Below, piece by piece: positions 31,322 through 39,579 of a stretch of DNA of 64,000 nucleotides (its first letter is position 1; each line of letters starts with the position of its first letter). The position numbers and the translations under genes are program-made. The stretch is taken from assembly GCA_963698085.1 (NCBI GenBank), contig OY969122.1, forward strand, positions 2,418,001-2,482,000, in the 5' to 3' direction. The stretch comes from VRUE01 sp963698085. GTDB taxonomy: Bacteria > Actinomycetota > Thermoleophilia > Solirubrobacterales > 70-9. The notes under the pieces were generated by a model. That model did not search any database, had not been told where the DNA came from, and worked only from the letters and a program-made list of their open reading frames with translations.

Positions 31322-33127
31322 GTGATCGCGACCTATGCGGCGGTTTTGGCTGTCTGCGGCGCTTCGCTCGTTATCGGGCAGGCGGCGATTGCCCTCTGCG
31401 GCGTGAAGCAGTGGTCTTGGCTCTCACCCGCTGTAGGCCTCGCCCTGGTCTGCGCGTTGGCCTGGGCGACCGTGCGGATGCCGGGAGACGGGCTGATCGC
31501 GGCGATCGCAATCCCCCTCGTGGCCGTTGCCGCGGCGATCTATCTGCGCGGCAGGCTGGAGGGTGGGGGAGAAGCGCTGCGAGCTGGCCTCCCGGTTGCG
31601 CTCGGCGCCCTGCTCGCCACCTCGCTTCCCTTCGCGGTCGAAGGCCATTTCGGCATCCTCGGCACCGGTTTCAACCCCGACATGTCGCAGCACCTGCTGG
31701 CGACCGACAGGCTGGCCGACGGCACCGGTTCACAGTTGCTGCACCAGGGCTATCCCTTAGGGCCGCATGCGATCGTCGTCGCCCTGAACAAGGGCCTCGG
31801 CATCGGCCTGGTCCAGGGATTCAGTGGCTTGACCGTAGCCGTAGCGGTCCTCGCCCCCCTGACGGCGCTGGCGGCCTTTGCCGACCAACCAGCCGCGCGC
31901 CGCACCGCTGCGGCCCTCCTGGTCGGCCTCCCGTACCTGGTCGCCTCCTACTTCGCCCAGGGCGCGTTCAAGGAGACGATCCAAGCCCTCCTCGTCCTCG
32001 CCTTCGTCCTAGCCCTGCGCGAAAGCGGCCGCGGTTGGCGCGACCTACCCCTCCGCTATGTCCCCGCGGCGCTCATAGCGATCGGGTCGGTGTACGTCTA
32101 CAGCTTTCCGGCCCTGCTTTGGCTCGGGGCAGTAGCTGTCCTCTGGGTAGCAGTCGAATGGGCCTCGGACAGATACGCCTCTCCCGCGGGTGGCGCGGTG
32201 GCGGGGGTCCCCCATAGCGGAGGACGCCAAAGGCGTCCGAGCACATGGGGGAGGGCCGCCGCGACAGGCCCCGCGGGCCGACGCGCAATGTCCCTCGCAG
32301 GAATCGTCTTCCTTGTCGGAGTACTCCCCGAGCTAGGTCGGATGATCGACTTCAAGCAATTCGAGACCTTCGACCCGAGCGGCCCAGGCCTAGGCAACCT
32401 CTTTGGCCAGGTCTCGCCCTTCACCTCGCTCGGTATCTGGTTCTCGGGGGACTTCCGGTTGGCGCCGGGGAACGGCGCGGTGCCGGCGTTCGCATATTTC
32501 GCCGGTGCAGCCTTCGCGACCATGCTGCTCCTCTACGGGTTGATTGTGTGCTGGCGTAGGCGGGAGGGGACGATCCTCGCCGGGGTCGTGGCCGTGGCGC
32601 TTCTCTACATCGCGGCGCGGGTCGGCGGCACGCCCTATACCTCCGCCAAGGCGCTCGAGATCGCGGCGCCGCTGGCGACCCTGGTGATCGTCCTGCCGTT
32701 ACTGCGACGCCCGGTCACCGTGCTCTACCTGGCCCTCGCCGGTGCTTGCTCGCTGCTCGCCTTCGCTAATGCTCCCGTCGGTCCGACCTCCTACTCGCCC
32801 GCGCTGACCGGGCTGCGTCCGCTGCTCGCCGACGCTTCGACGCTGGTGCTCGCGCCCGATCGCCTGCTCGCCGAGGAACACGGCGAGCGCTACATCGCCT
32901 GGGAGCTGCGCGGGGGCCGGGTTTGCATCGAGCCGGAGAGAGCAGCCGGCGGCTCGCCGCCGGCGGGCATTCGCTTCGTCGTAACCGAAGGGTCGGCGCC
33001 ACGACCGTTCGACCGCTTGGTCCTGCGCCGGCGCACCGGTCCGTACGCAGTTTGGGAGCGGCGCGGGGTCCTCGGCCCCGGGCGGTGTCCGCTGATCGCC
33101 GTGCGCCAGGCGCGTGCCGGCGGATAG
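31322..33127 (+). CDS. Polytopic membrane protein, possible GT-C-like glycosyltransferase
   Basis: From the GTG at 31322 (601 residues; the frame is open to 31223 but that part overlaps the AraC gene) the protein has about a dozen hydrophobic segments. A large periplasmic-type loop early on (GFNPDMSQHLLATDRLADG and HQGYPLGPHAIVVALN) resembles GT-C sugar transferases of actinobacterial envelopes. The C-terminal 80 residues are soluble. A Pro/Arg-rich hydrophilic patch at about residues 290-330 coincides with a DNA palindrome at 32208-32252. Function is inferred from topology only. Confidence 0.7.
   Translation: MIATYAAVLAVCGASLVIGQAAIALCGVKQWSWLSPAVGLALVCALAWATVRMPGDGLIAAIAIPLVAVAAAIYLRGRLEGGGEALRAGLPVALGALLATSLPFAVEGHFGILGTGFNPDMSQHLLATDRLADGTGSQLLHQGYPLGPHAIVVALNKGLGIGLVQGFSGLTVAVAVLAPLTALAAFADQPAARRTAAALLVGLPYLVASYFAQGAFKETIQALLVLAFVLALRESGRGWRDLPLRYVPAALIAIGSVYVYSFPALLWLGAVAVLWVAVEWASDRYASPAGGAVAGVPHSGGRQRRPSTWGRAAATGPAGRRAMSLAGIVFLVGVLPELGRMIDFKQFETFDPSGPGLGNLFGQVSPFTSLGIWFSGDFRLAPGNGAVPAFAYFAGAAFATMLLLYGLIVCWRRREGTILAGVVAVALLYIAARVGGTPYTSAKALEIAAPLATLVIVLPLLRRPVTVLYLALAGACSLLAFANAPVGPTSYSPALTGLRPLLADASTLVLAPDRLLAEEHGERYIAWELRGGRVCIEPERAAGGSPPAGIRFVVTEGSAPRPFDRLVLRRRTGPYAVWERRGVLGPGRCPLIAVRQARAGG
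32208..32252. repeat. Palindrome inside the membrane-protein gene
   Basis: Two nested stems: TCCCCCAT (32208-32215) with ATGGGGGA (32245-32252), and GGACGCC (32222-32228) with GGCGTCC (32232-32238) around an AAA loop. It lies inside a hydrophobic protein yet encodes a hydrophilic, Arg/Ser/Pro-rich patch, as expected if a REP-like sequence had inserted in frame. Confidence 0.6.
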
Positions 33128-33140
33128 TGGACCTTTGTGT

Positions 33141-33152
33141 CCCCTATAGGGG
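33141..33152. promoter_or_regulatory. 12-bp perfect palindrome upstream of thrS
   Basis: CCCCTATAGGGG lies midway between the membrane-protein stop and the thrS start. It could be an operator, part of a promoter (TATAGG) or a small terminator. A related core (CCCCGTATAGGGG) occurs in the hairpin at 29668-29680. Confidence 0.4.
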
Positions 33153-33202
33153 TTCCAATGCTCCGCTGAACGATGGGGGCCCTGCCGCGTAGCATGGGGG
33201 CG

Positions 33203-35137
33203 ATGGAGGCCGCGACCAAAATCACCGCCAAGCTGCCCGACGGCACGCCGCTCGAGTTGCCCGAGGGCTCGACTGGCGCCGATGCCGCGGCGGCGATCGG
33301 GCCAGGCCTGGCCAGGGCGGCGCTGGCGATCCATGTCGACGGTGAGCTACGCGACCTCGGCGCGTCCCTGCCCGACGGCGCCGAGATCGCGATTCTCACC
33401 GACCGCGACCCGGAGGCTCTGGAGCTGATTCGCCATGACGCCGCCCACGTCATGGCTGAGGCTGTGCTGGAGCTCTACCCCGGGACCAAGGTGACGATCG
33501 GACCGCCGATCGAGCAGGGCTTTTACTACGACTTCGAGTTCCCCGAGGACGTCAAAGTCAACGAGGACGACCTGGAGCGAATCGAGGCGACGATGCGCCA
33601 GCACATTGCCGCTGACGAGCCGTTCGAGCGGCGTGACGTCTCGGCGGCCGAGGCAATCGAGATCTTCCGCTCCCAGGGCCAGGGCTACAAGGTCGAGCTG
33701 ATCGAAGACCTCGTTCGCGACGAAGGCGTGGAGACGGTTTCGCTCTACCGCAACGGCCCCTTCGAGGACCTCTGCCGCGGCCCCCACGGCCCATCCACCG
33801 GCCGCATTTCGGCGGTCAAGCTGAGCTCGCTCGCGGGTGCCTACTGGCGCGGCGACGAGAGCCGCTCGATGCTGACCAGGATCTACGGCACGGCTTTCTT
33901 CTCGAAGAAGGACCTCGACCTCCACCTCGAGCGGATCGAGGAAGCCAAGGCCCGCGACCATCGTCGCCTCGGCCCCCAGCTCGGACTCTTCATGCTGCGC
34001 AAGGAGGCGCCGGGCATGCCGTTCTGGCTCGCCCACGGGACCGCGCTGCTGCGCCTGATCGAGGCCGAGGTGCAGAAGCAGCTGCGCAAGCGCGAGTACA
34101 CCGAGATCAAGACGCCGCACCTGATGGACGTCGAGCTCTGGCATCGCTCCGGTCACTGGGACAACTACCAGGAGAACATGTACTTCACCGAGTCGAAGGA
34201 GCGCCAGTACGCGATCCGGCCGATGAACTGCCCCGGCGCCTGCCTCGTCTTCGACGCCGACCGCCACTCCTACCGCGAGCTGCCGCTGCGGATCGCCGAG
34301 TTCGGCCAGGTGTCGCGCGCCGAGCGCGAGGGCGTCCTGCACGGACTGCTGCGGGTGCGCGCCTTCACCCAGGACGACGCCCACATCTACTGCACGCCCG
34401 AGCAGATAGTCGACGAGGTGACCGGCGTTTGCGAGGCGATCGACGAGCTCTACGCGCGCTTCGGCTTCGACGACGTTCATATCGAGCTCTCGACCCGGCC
34501 ACAGAAGTCAATCGGCACCGCGGAGCAGTGGGAGCAGGCCGAGGAGGCGCTGCGCGGCGCGCTGGAGAGCCAGGGCCGGGAGTACACCTTGAACCCCGGC
34601 GATGGCGCCTTTTACGGCCCCAAGATCGACTTCCACATCACCGATGCGCTCGGTCGCTCCTGGCAGTGCGGCACTTGCCAGGTCGATTTCTTCATGCCGG
34701 AGCGCTTCGACCTCACCTACACCGACCAGAACGACGACCCGCAACGGCCGGTGATGATCCACCGCGCCCTGCTCGGCTCGATGGAGCGCTTCGCCGGCAT
34801 CCTGATCGAGCACCACGCCGGCCGCTTCCCCGTCTGGCTGGCGCCCGTGCAGGCGACAGTGCTGCCGATCTCCGACCGCCACGTCGAGTTCGGCGACCGG
34901 GTCGCGGCGCAGCTGCGTGAGCTCGAGGTAAGGGTCGAGGTGGATCGCCGCTCGGAGTCGATCGGCAAGAAGGTTCGTGACGCGGAACTGGCGCGCAACC
35001 CATACATGCTGGTCGTCGGCGATCGCGAGGAAGAGAGCGGCGAGGTCGCCGTGCGCTCCCACGCGGACGGCGAGCTGGGCTCGCTGAAGCTGGCCGAGTT
35101 TGCCGATCTCGTCCACCGCGCGGAGCAAGCCGGTTGA
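33203..35137 (+). CDS. thrS: Threonyl-tRNA synthetase
   Basis: The start at 33203 (MEAATKITAKLPDGTPLEL) gives 644 residues and a proper TGS domain; upstream in-frame ATGs at 33173 and 33194 would add a non-conserved leader. Editing domain motif HDAAHVMAEAV, the class II core with the zinc ligands in MNCPGACLVF, HGLLRVRAFTQDDAH and IHRALLGSMERF, and the anticodon-binding domain at the C-terminus are all visible. No T-box leader is seen in the 75 bases upstream. Confidence 0.97.
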   Translation: MEAATKITAKLPDGTPLELPEGSTGADAAAAIGPGLARAALAIHVDGELRDLGASLPDGAEIAILTDRDPEALELIRHDAAHVMAEAVLELYPGTKVTIGPPIEQGFYYDFEFPEDVKVNEDDLERIEATMRQHIAADEPFERRDVSAAEAIEIFRSQGQGYKVELIEDLVRDEGVETVSLYRNGPFEDLCRGPHGPSTGRISAVKLSSLAGAYWRGDESRSMLTRIYGTAFFSKKDLDLHLERIEEAKARDHRRLGPQLGLFMLRKEAPGMPFWLAHGTALLRLIEAEVQKQLRKREYTEIKTPHLMDVELWHRSGHWDNYQENMYFTESKERQYAIRPMNCPGACLVFDADRHSYRELPLRIAEFGQVSRAEREGVLHGLLRVRAFTQDDAHIYCTPEQIVDEVTGVCEAIDELYARFGFDDVHIELSTRPQKSIGTAEQWEQAEEALRGALESQGREYTLNPGDGAFYGPKIDFHITDALGRSWQCGTCQVDFFMPERFDLTYTDQNDDPQRPVMIHRALLGSMERFAGILIEHHAGRFPVWLAPVQATVLPISDRHVEFGDRVAAQLRELEVRVEVDRRSESIGKKVRDAELARNPYMLVVGDREEESGEVAVRSHADGELGSLKLAEFADLVHRAEQAG

Positions 35138-35277
35138 GCGATCTCGACCCATATGCGGGTCTGTCCCTATACTCCGGGCACTTGTTCGCAGGCATGCCAA
35201 ACACACCGCGCCGCTGAGCGTCCCGTGGCTGCCTCCGCATCCCTCGTCCTCTTGAAGCTCCACCTCACCTCTCACTA
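35138..35277 (+). promoter_or_regulatory. infC leader with promoter-like TATACT
   Basis: The 140-bp gap between thrS and infC holds a small hairpin GACCC-ATATGC-GGGTC (35146-35161) and a TATACT hexamer (35168-35173) that could be a -10 element, leaving a leader of about 95 bases. No clear -35 or T run is present. The hairpin may equally be a thrS terminator. Confidence 0.4.
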
Positions 35278-35883
35278 GTGCCCGTCCCGCGCAGGTTCGA
35301 TCGCCGACCGCCGGAGCGCGACACGACGCGCATCAACGAGCGGATCCGCGTTCCGAAAGTGCGCCTGATCGGCGCCGACGGCGAGCAGCTCGGCATCGTC
35401 GAGATCGACGAGGCGATGCGTCGTGCCCAAGAGGCCGACCTCGACCTGGTCGAGGTGGCCCCTGGCTCGAAACCGCCGGTCACCCGCCTGCTCGATTACT
35501 CGAAGTACAAGTACGAGCAGGAGCAGAAGCAGAAGGCCGCCCGCAAGCACCAGCAGCAGGTCAACGTGCGCGAGATCAAGCTACGGCCGAAGATCGCCGA
35601 CCACGACTACGAGACCAAGAAGGGCCACGTCGAGCGTTTCCTCCGCCATCGCAACAAAGTCAAGATCACGATCATGTTCCGTGGTCGCGAGCAGGCCCAC
35701 CCCGAGCGCGGCCGGAACCTGCTTCAGCGCCTGTTCGAGGATCTCGACGGCCTCGCCACGATCGAGTCCGAGCCGCTTCAGGAAGGGCGCAACATGAGCA
35801 TGATGCTGGCGCCCAGCAAAGAGGCGGTGGCCGAGGCCAAGACGGACGACCCCCCTGAGGACGACGCTCCGGCCGAGGCCTAG
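35278..35883 (+). CDS. infC: Translation initiation factor IF-3
   Basis: The 201-residue protein has the IF-3 N-domain (INERIRVPKVRLIGADGEQLGIV), linker, and C-domain (EIKLRPKIADHDYETKKGHVERFL and MFRGREQAHPERG). A short acidic tail follows. It is annotated from GTG at 35278; an unusual start further up, as in many infC genes, cannot be excluded. The normal partner genes rpmI and rplT are 1.25 kb away, beyond an antisense gene. Confidence 0.95.
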   Translation: MPVPRRFDRRPPERDTTRINERIRVPKVRLIGADGEQLGIVEIDEAMRRAQEADLDLVEVAPGSKPPVTRLLDYSKYKYEQEQKQKAARKHQQQVNVREIKLRPKIADHDYETKKGHVERFLRHRNKVKITIMFRGREQAHPERGRNLLQRLFEDLDGLATIESEPLQEGRNMSMMLAPSKEAVAEAKTDDPPEDDAPAEA

Positions 35884-35884
35884 A

Positions 35885-35993
35885 GCCTATCCCGGCAGGG
35901 ATTCCACTTAACTTTTTGGGTGTTGCCGAAGCGGTCCTCCGCGGATCGCGGTGGCCAAAAAGTACAAGACGTTCCATCCCTACCGGGATAGGC
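35885..35993. repeat. Large intergenic hairpin between infC and wecB
   Basis: The outer arms CCTATCCCGGCAGGGAT (35886-35902) and its near-complement (35976-35992) pair at 16 of 17 positions, and the inner ACTTTTTGG (35911-35919) and CCAAAAAGT (35955-35963) pair perfectly. A GC-rich sequence fills the loop. It ends one base before the wecB stop, so it can terminate both convergent genes. The size and long arms also suit a miniature mobile element. Confidence 0.7.
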
Positions 35994-37061
35994 CTACGCG
36001 ATCGTGTCGGCGATTCGCTCTGCTGCGTGGCCGTCCCAGAGGGGCGGCGGCTCGGATGATTGTGCTGGCCTCCCGTTGAGAGCTGCTGGGATACCGGCGA
36101 TTGCTGCCGGGTCTAGGCCTAGCAGTGTGTTCGTGCCGGCGCGGATCGTCACCGGCCGCTCGGTGTTGTCACGCAGGGTGAAGCAGGGGATGCCGAGGTA
36201 CGTCGTCTCCTCCTGGATGCCGCCCGAGTCAGTGAGCACCGCGCGGGCGTCGGCGATCAGCGAGAGGAAGTCGACGTAGCCAAGCGGCTCTGAGAGCAGC
36301 AGCCCGGGATGGTCGGCGGAGATCGCCTCCATCTTCTTGCGGGTGCGCGGGTGGACCGGGAAGACGACCGGCGTCTCACGCGCGAGCTCGGCCAGCCGTT
36401 GCACGGTTTGCGGCAGCAACTCGCCGTCGACGAGGGCGGGGCGGTGCAGGGTGACGAGCGTGTAGCTGCCGGGATCGAGGCCGAGCTTCGTCGCCGACCC
36501 GGCGGCGCGAAAGCGGTCCTCGAGCGCCACGAGGGTGTCGATCATCGTGTTGCCGACGAAGTGCATGCGGTCCTCGCCGATGCCCTCGGCGCGCAGGTTC
36601 TCGATCGCCTCGTCGCTGTGCAGGAAGAGGTGCTCGGAGAACTCGTCGGCGACGATCCGGTTGATCTCCTCGGGCATGGTGCGGTCGAAGCTGCGCAGGC
36701 CCGACTCGATGTGGGCGACGGGGATGTGCATCTTGACCGCAGTCAGTACCGCGGCGAGGGTGGAGTTGACGTCGCCGGGGACCATCACTAGGTCGGGCCG
36801 CTCCTCTTCTAGAACGGGCTCCAGCCGCTCCATCGTGCGCGCCGTCTGCACTGCGTGGCTGCCCGAGCCGACCTCGAGCATGTGATCCGGCACCGGCACG
36901 CCGAGCTCCTCGAAGAAGACCTCCGACATCGCCCGGTCGTAGTGCTGGCCGGTGTGGACGATCGAATGCCGACCGTTGGGCAGGCGGTTGCGCAGGGCGG
37001 CGATTACCGGCGCCGTCTTGACGAAGTTCGGCCGGGTTCCGATCACATAGACGATCCGCAT
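35994..37061 (-). CDS. wecB: UDP-N-acetylglucosamine 2-epimerase (non-hydrolysing)
   Basis: The enzyme interconverts UDP-GlcNAc and UDP-ManNAc for wall or capsule polysaccharides. From MRIVYVIGTRPNFVKTAPVI at 37061 it has 355 residues; the frame is open upstream to 37379 only because it is antisense to rpmI and rplT. Family motifs include HTGQHYDRAMSEVFF, DVNSTLAAV, HIESGLRSFDRTMPEEINR (split) and LTDSGGIQEE. Its position, antisense and between infC and rpmI, is unusual. Confidence 0.94.
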   Translation of the reverse strand: MRIVYVIGTRPNFVKTAPVIAALRNRLPNGRHSIVHTGQHYDRAMSEVFFEELGVPVPDHMLEVGSGSHAVQTARTMERLEPVLEEERPDLVMVPGDVNSTLAAVLTAVKMHIPVAHIESGLRSFDRTMPEEINRIVADEFSEHLFLHSDEAIENLRAEGIGEDRMHFVGNTMIDTLVALEDRFRAAGSATKLGLDPGSYTLVTLHRPALVDGELLPQTVQRLAELARETPVVFPVHPRTRKKMEAISADHPGLLLSEPLGYVDFLSLIADARAVLTDSGGIQEETTYLGIPCFTLRDNTERPVTIRAGTNTLLGLDPAAIAGIPAALNGRPAQSSEPPPLWDGHAAERIADTIA

Positions 37062-37135
37062 CGGGCGGCAGCCTACCGACGCCGGCCGCTGCCCCCGGCG
37101 CAGCTCGTCGCCGGTCTGCTTCAATACCCATCCCG

Positions 37136-37336
37136 ATGCCGAAGATGAAAACCCATTCGGGCGCCAAGAAGCGCTTTCGCAAGACCGCCAAGGGCAAGCT
37201 GCGTGGGCGGCGCGCCAACTCGAGCCACATCCTCGAGAAAAAGTCGCCGAAGCGCAAGCGGCAGATGGCGCGTCCGGTCGAGATCGCCAAGGCCGACGAA
37301 AAGCGCGTCCGCACTCTGCTCGGAGGCGGAAAGTGA
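37136..37336 (+). CDS. rpmI: 50S ribosomal protein bL35
   Basis: A 66-residue basic protein beginning MPKMKTHSGAKKRFRKTAKG, the characteristic bL35 start. It overlaps rplT by 4 bases. In most bacteria it directly follows infC; here its promoter must lie in the 74 bases between it and the divergent wecB start. Confidence 0.97.
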   Translation: MPKMKTHSGAKKRFRKTAKGKLRGRRANSSHILEKKSPKRKRQMARPVEIAKADEKRVRTLLGGGK

Positions 37337-37692
37337 GCCGGGTAAAGCGCTCAGTCCACGCCCGCAAGAAGCGGCGCAAGGTGCTGAAGGAAGCGAAGGG
37401 CTACTTCGGCCGCAAGCATTCCTCCTACCGCTTCGCCAAAGAGCAGGTGCAGCGGTCGGGGATGTATGCGTACAGGGACCGGCGCAACCGTAAGCGCGAG
37501 TTCCGGCGGCTCTGGATCACCAGGATCAACGCCGCGGCGCGGCTCGAGGGTATGAGCTACTCGCAGCTGATGCACGGCCTCAGCGAGGCTGGCGTCGAGG
37601 TGAACCGCAAGATGCTTGCCGAGATCGCGGTCTCCGATCGCGATGCCTTTCGCCGATTTGTCGAGCTAGCCCGGGAGGGCGCGGCCGTCTAG
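37333..37692 (+). CDS. rplT: 50S ribosomal protein bL20
   Basis: A 119-residue protein with the bL20 pattern: SRVKRSVHARKKRRKVLKEA, GYFGRKHSSYRFAKEQV, YRDRRNRKREFRRLWITRIN and the C-terminal MLAEIAV segment. GTG start overlapping the rpmI stop (GTGA). bL20 is essential for early 50S assembly. A classical terminator follows. Confidence 0.97.
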   Translation: MSRVKRSVHARKKRRKVLKEAKGYFGRKHSSYRFAKEQVQRSGMYAYRDRRNRKREFRRLWITRINAAARLEGMSYSQLMHGLSEAGVEVNRKMLAEIAVSDRDAFRRFVELAREGAAV

Positions 37693-37718
37693 CCGCGACC
37701 ACACTCCACTTCCTCCCG

Positions 37719-37750
37719 GGCGGGCCGTCTTCACGGCCCGCCTTTTGTTT
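37719..37750 (+). terminator. Intrinsic terminator after rplT
   Basis: GGCGGGCCGT-CTTC-ACGGCCCGCC forms a perfect 10-bp stem with a tetraloop, followed by TTTTGTTT. This is the clearest terminator in the window. Confidence 0.9.
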
Positions 37751-37808
37751 GTCCGGGATTCGTCTGGGCGTTCCAGGAGAAGATTCGACCGACCCGAACT
37801 GAGACAAG

Positions 37809-38528
37809 ATGATTTCCAGCCCCCACAACGAGAAGCTGAAGCTGGTGCGCAAGCTGCGCGAGCGCAAGCATCGCGAGCGCGAGCGCCTTTTCGTCACCGA
37901 GGGCGAGGACTTGGTCGAGGCTGGGTTGGCCGCCGGCGCCGAGCCCCATTTTGTGCTCAGCGCCGCGGGCGGCGCCCCTGGCGGCGAGGAGGTCGAGCGG
38001 GCGCTACTGGACGAAGTTTCGACTTTGGGCTCGGGAACGCGGGCGATCGCCGTCTGGCCGCTGCCCTGGGCCAGCGAGGTGAGCGGCCCCTGTGTCTATC
38101 TCGATGGCGTCGCCGACCCCGGCAACGTCGGTGCAGTAGTGCGAAACGCGCACGCGTTGCTCGGCGGCACGGTTGTGCTTGGCCCCGATTGCGCCGATCC
38201 GTTCGGGCCGAAAGCCGTGCGTGCGAGCATGGGCTCGATCTTCGGTCAGCGTCTGCTGTGGGCGGGAATCGAGACGACGCCGCAGCCGCGGGCCGCCCTT
38301 GTTGCCCATGGCGGCAATGGACTGGATGCACTGGACGGCGTCGCGACCCTTTGCCTCGGCGCGGAGCGCGAGGGGCTGGCCCCGGAGACGCTGCGCGAGT
38401 GCGAGGTGCAAGTGACGATTCCGCTGCGGCCGGGCGCTGCCGAGTCGCTCAACGTCGCCGCCGCGGCAGCTATCGGCTGCGAGCGGCTATCGTCGCCCGC
38501 CATGCGGGAGGTGGCCGAGGATGCTTGA
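37809..38528 (+). CDS. TrmH/SpoU-family RNA 2'-O-methyltransferase
   Basis: A 239-residue SPOUT methylase. An N-terminal RNA-binding segment (SSPHNEKLKLVRKLRERKHRERE, split) precedes the SpoU core: VYLDGVADPGNVGAVVRNAHAL (split) and LCLGAEREGL, and the C-terminal VTIPLRPGAAESLNVAAAAAI knot motif. It probably methylates a ribose in 23S rRNA or tRNA; the exact site is undetermined. In many genomes it stands between rplT and pheS as here. Overlaps the pheS start by 8 bases. Confidence 0.92.
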   Translation: MISSPHNEKLKLVRKLRERKHRERERLFVTEGEDLVEAGLAAGAEPHFVLSAAGGAPGGEEVERALLDEVSTLGSGTRAIAVWPLPWASEVSGPCVYLDGVADPGNVGAVVRNAHALLGGTVVLGPDCADPFGPKAVRASMGSIFGQRLLWAGIETTPQPRAALVAHGGNGLDALDGVATLCLGAEREGLAPETLRECEVQVTIPLRPGAAESLNVAAAAAIGCERLSSPAMREVAEDA

Positions 38529-39579
38529 GCGGATCGAGGGAATCGAAGTGGAGGCGACGGCCGCGATCGAGGCCGCCGGAAGCACCGCCGAGCTGGAGGA
38601 TCTGCGTGTCCACTACCTCGGCCGTAAGGCCGAGCTGACGACGATCCTCAGGGGCATCGCCGAGCTGCCCGAGGAGGAACGTGGAAAGGTCGGCGGCGGT
38701 GCAAACCGGACGCGGAAAGCGCTCGAGTCACTGCTCGAGCGCCGGGCCGGCGAGCTCGATGCGAGCGAGGTCGAGGACCAGCTGGCGAGCGATCGGATCG
38801 ACGTCACCCTGCCGGGTACGCCGGCTTGCCCAGCGGGCCACCTGCACCTGATCACCCGCACCACGCGGCAGATTGAGGATGTGATGATCGGGCTCGGCTA
38901 CCGGGTCATCGAGGGCCCCGAGATCGAGCACGACTACTACAACTTCACCGCGCTCAACCACCCGCCGGGCCACCCGGCGCGGATGCTCCAGGACACCTTC
39001 TACATCCAATCCAACCCCGAGCAACTGCTGCGCACCCACACCTCGCCGGTGCAGATCCGGGCCATGGAGACCCAGCCGTCGCCGATCTTCGTGATCATGC
39101 CCGGCAAGGTCTACCGGCGTGACTCCGACGCCACCCACACGCCGATGTTCCACCAGGTCGAGGGGCTGGCAATTGGCGAGGGGATCACGCTCGCCGACCT
39201 GCAGGGCACCCTGGAAGAAATGCTCAAGGCGATCTTCGGCCCCGGGCGCGAGGCGCGGATGCGGCCGCACTTCTTCCCCTTCACCGAGCCGAGTGTTGAG
39301 TTCGACGTTTCCTGCTTCCAGTGCGAGGGCACGGGCCATCTGGTCGGCGGCGATCGCTGCAATCTCTGCAAGGGACAGGGATGGATCGAGGTTGGTGGTG
39401 CCGGCATGGTCGACCCCAACGTCCTCAGCTTCGTTGCCGATAGCGGCTATGACCCCGAGCGGGTCCAGGGTTTCGCCTTTGGCATGGGTGTCGAGCGGAT
39501 CGCAATGCTGCGCCACGGTGTGCCCGATCTGCGCCGCTTCTTCGACAACGACGTGCGGATGCTGGAGCAGTTCTCATGA
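38521..39579 (+). CDS. pheS: Phenylalanyl-tRNA synthetase alpha subunit
   Basis: A 352-residue class II catalytic subunit. An N-terminal coiled-coil arm (about 1-85) is followed by the core with FYIQSNPEQLLRTHTSPVQI (split), GKVYRRDSDATHTPMFHQVEGL (split) and GFAFGMGVERIAMLRHGVPD (split), the three class II motifs. It forms the alpha2beta2 enzyme with PheT. ATG lies inside the end of the methylase gene and its stop overlaps pheT by 4 bases. Confidence 0.97.
   Translation: MLERIEGIEVEATAAIEAAGSTAELEDLRVHYLGRKAELTTILRGIAELPEEERGKVGGGANRTRKALESLLERRAGELDASEVEDQLASDRIDVTLPGTPACPAGHLHLITRTTRQIEDVMIGLGYRVIEGPEIEHDYYNFTALNHPPGHPARMLQDTFYIQSNPEQLLRTHTSPVQIRAMETQPSPIFVIMPGKVYRRDSDATHTPMFHQVEGLAIGEGITLADLQGTLEEMLKAIFGPGREARMRPHFFPFTEPSVEFDVSCFQCEGTGHLVGGDRCNLCKGQGWIEVGGAGMVDPNVLSFVADSGYDPERVQGFAFGMGVERIAMLRHGVPDLRRFFDNDVRMLEQFS

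Noticed and set aside
33128..33202. T-box leader ahead of thrS
   Set aside because: Only 75 bases are available and no T-box consensus or specifier hairpin is visible.
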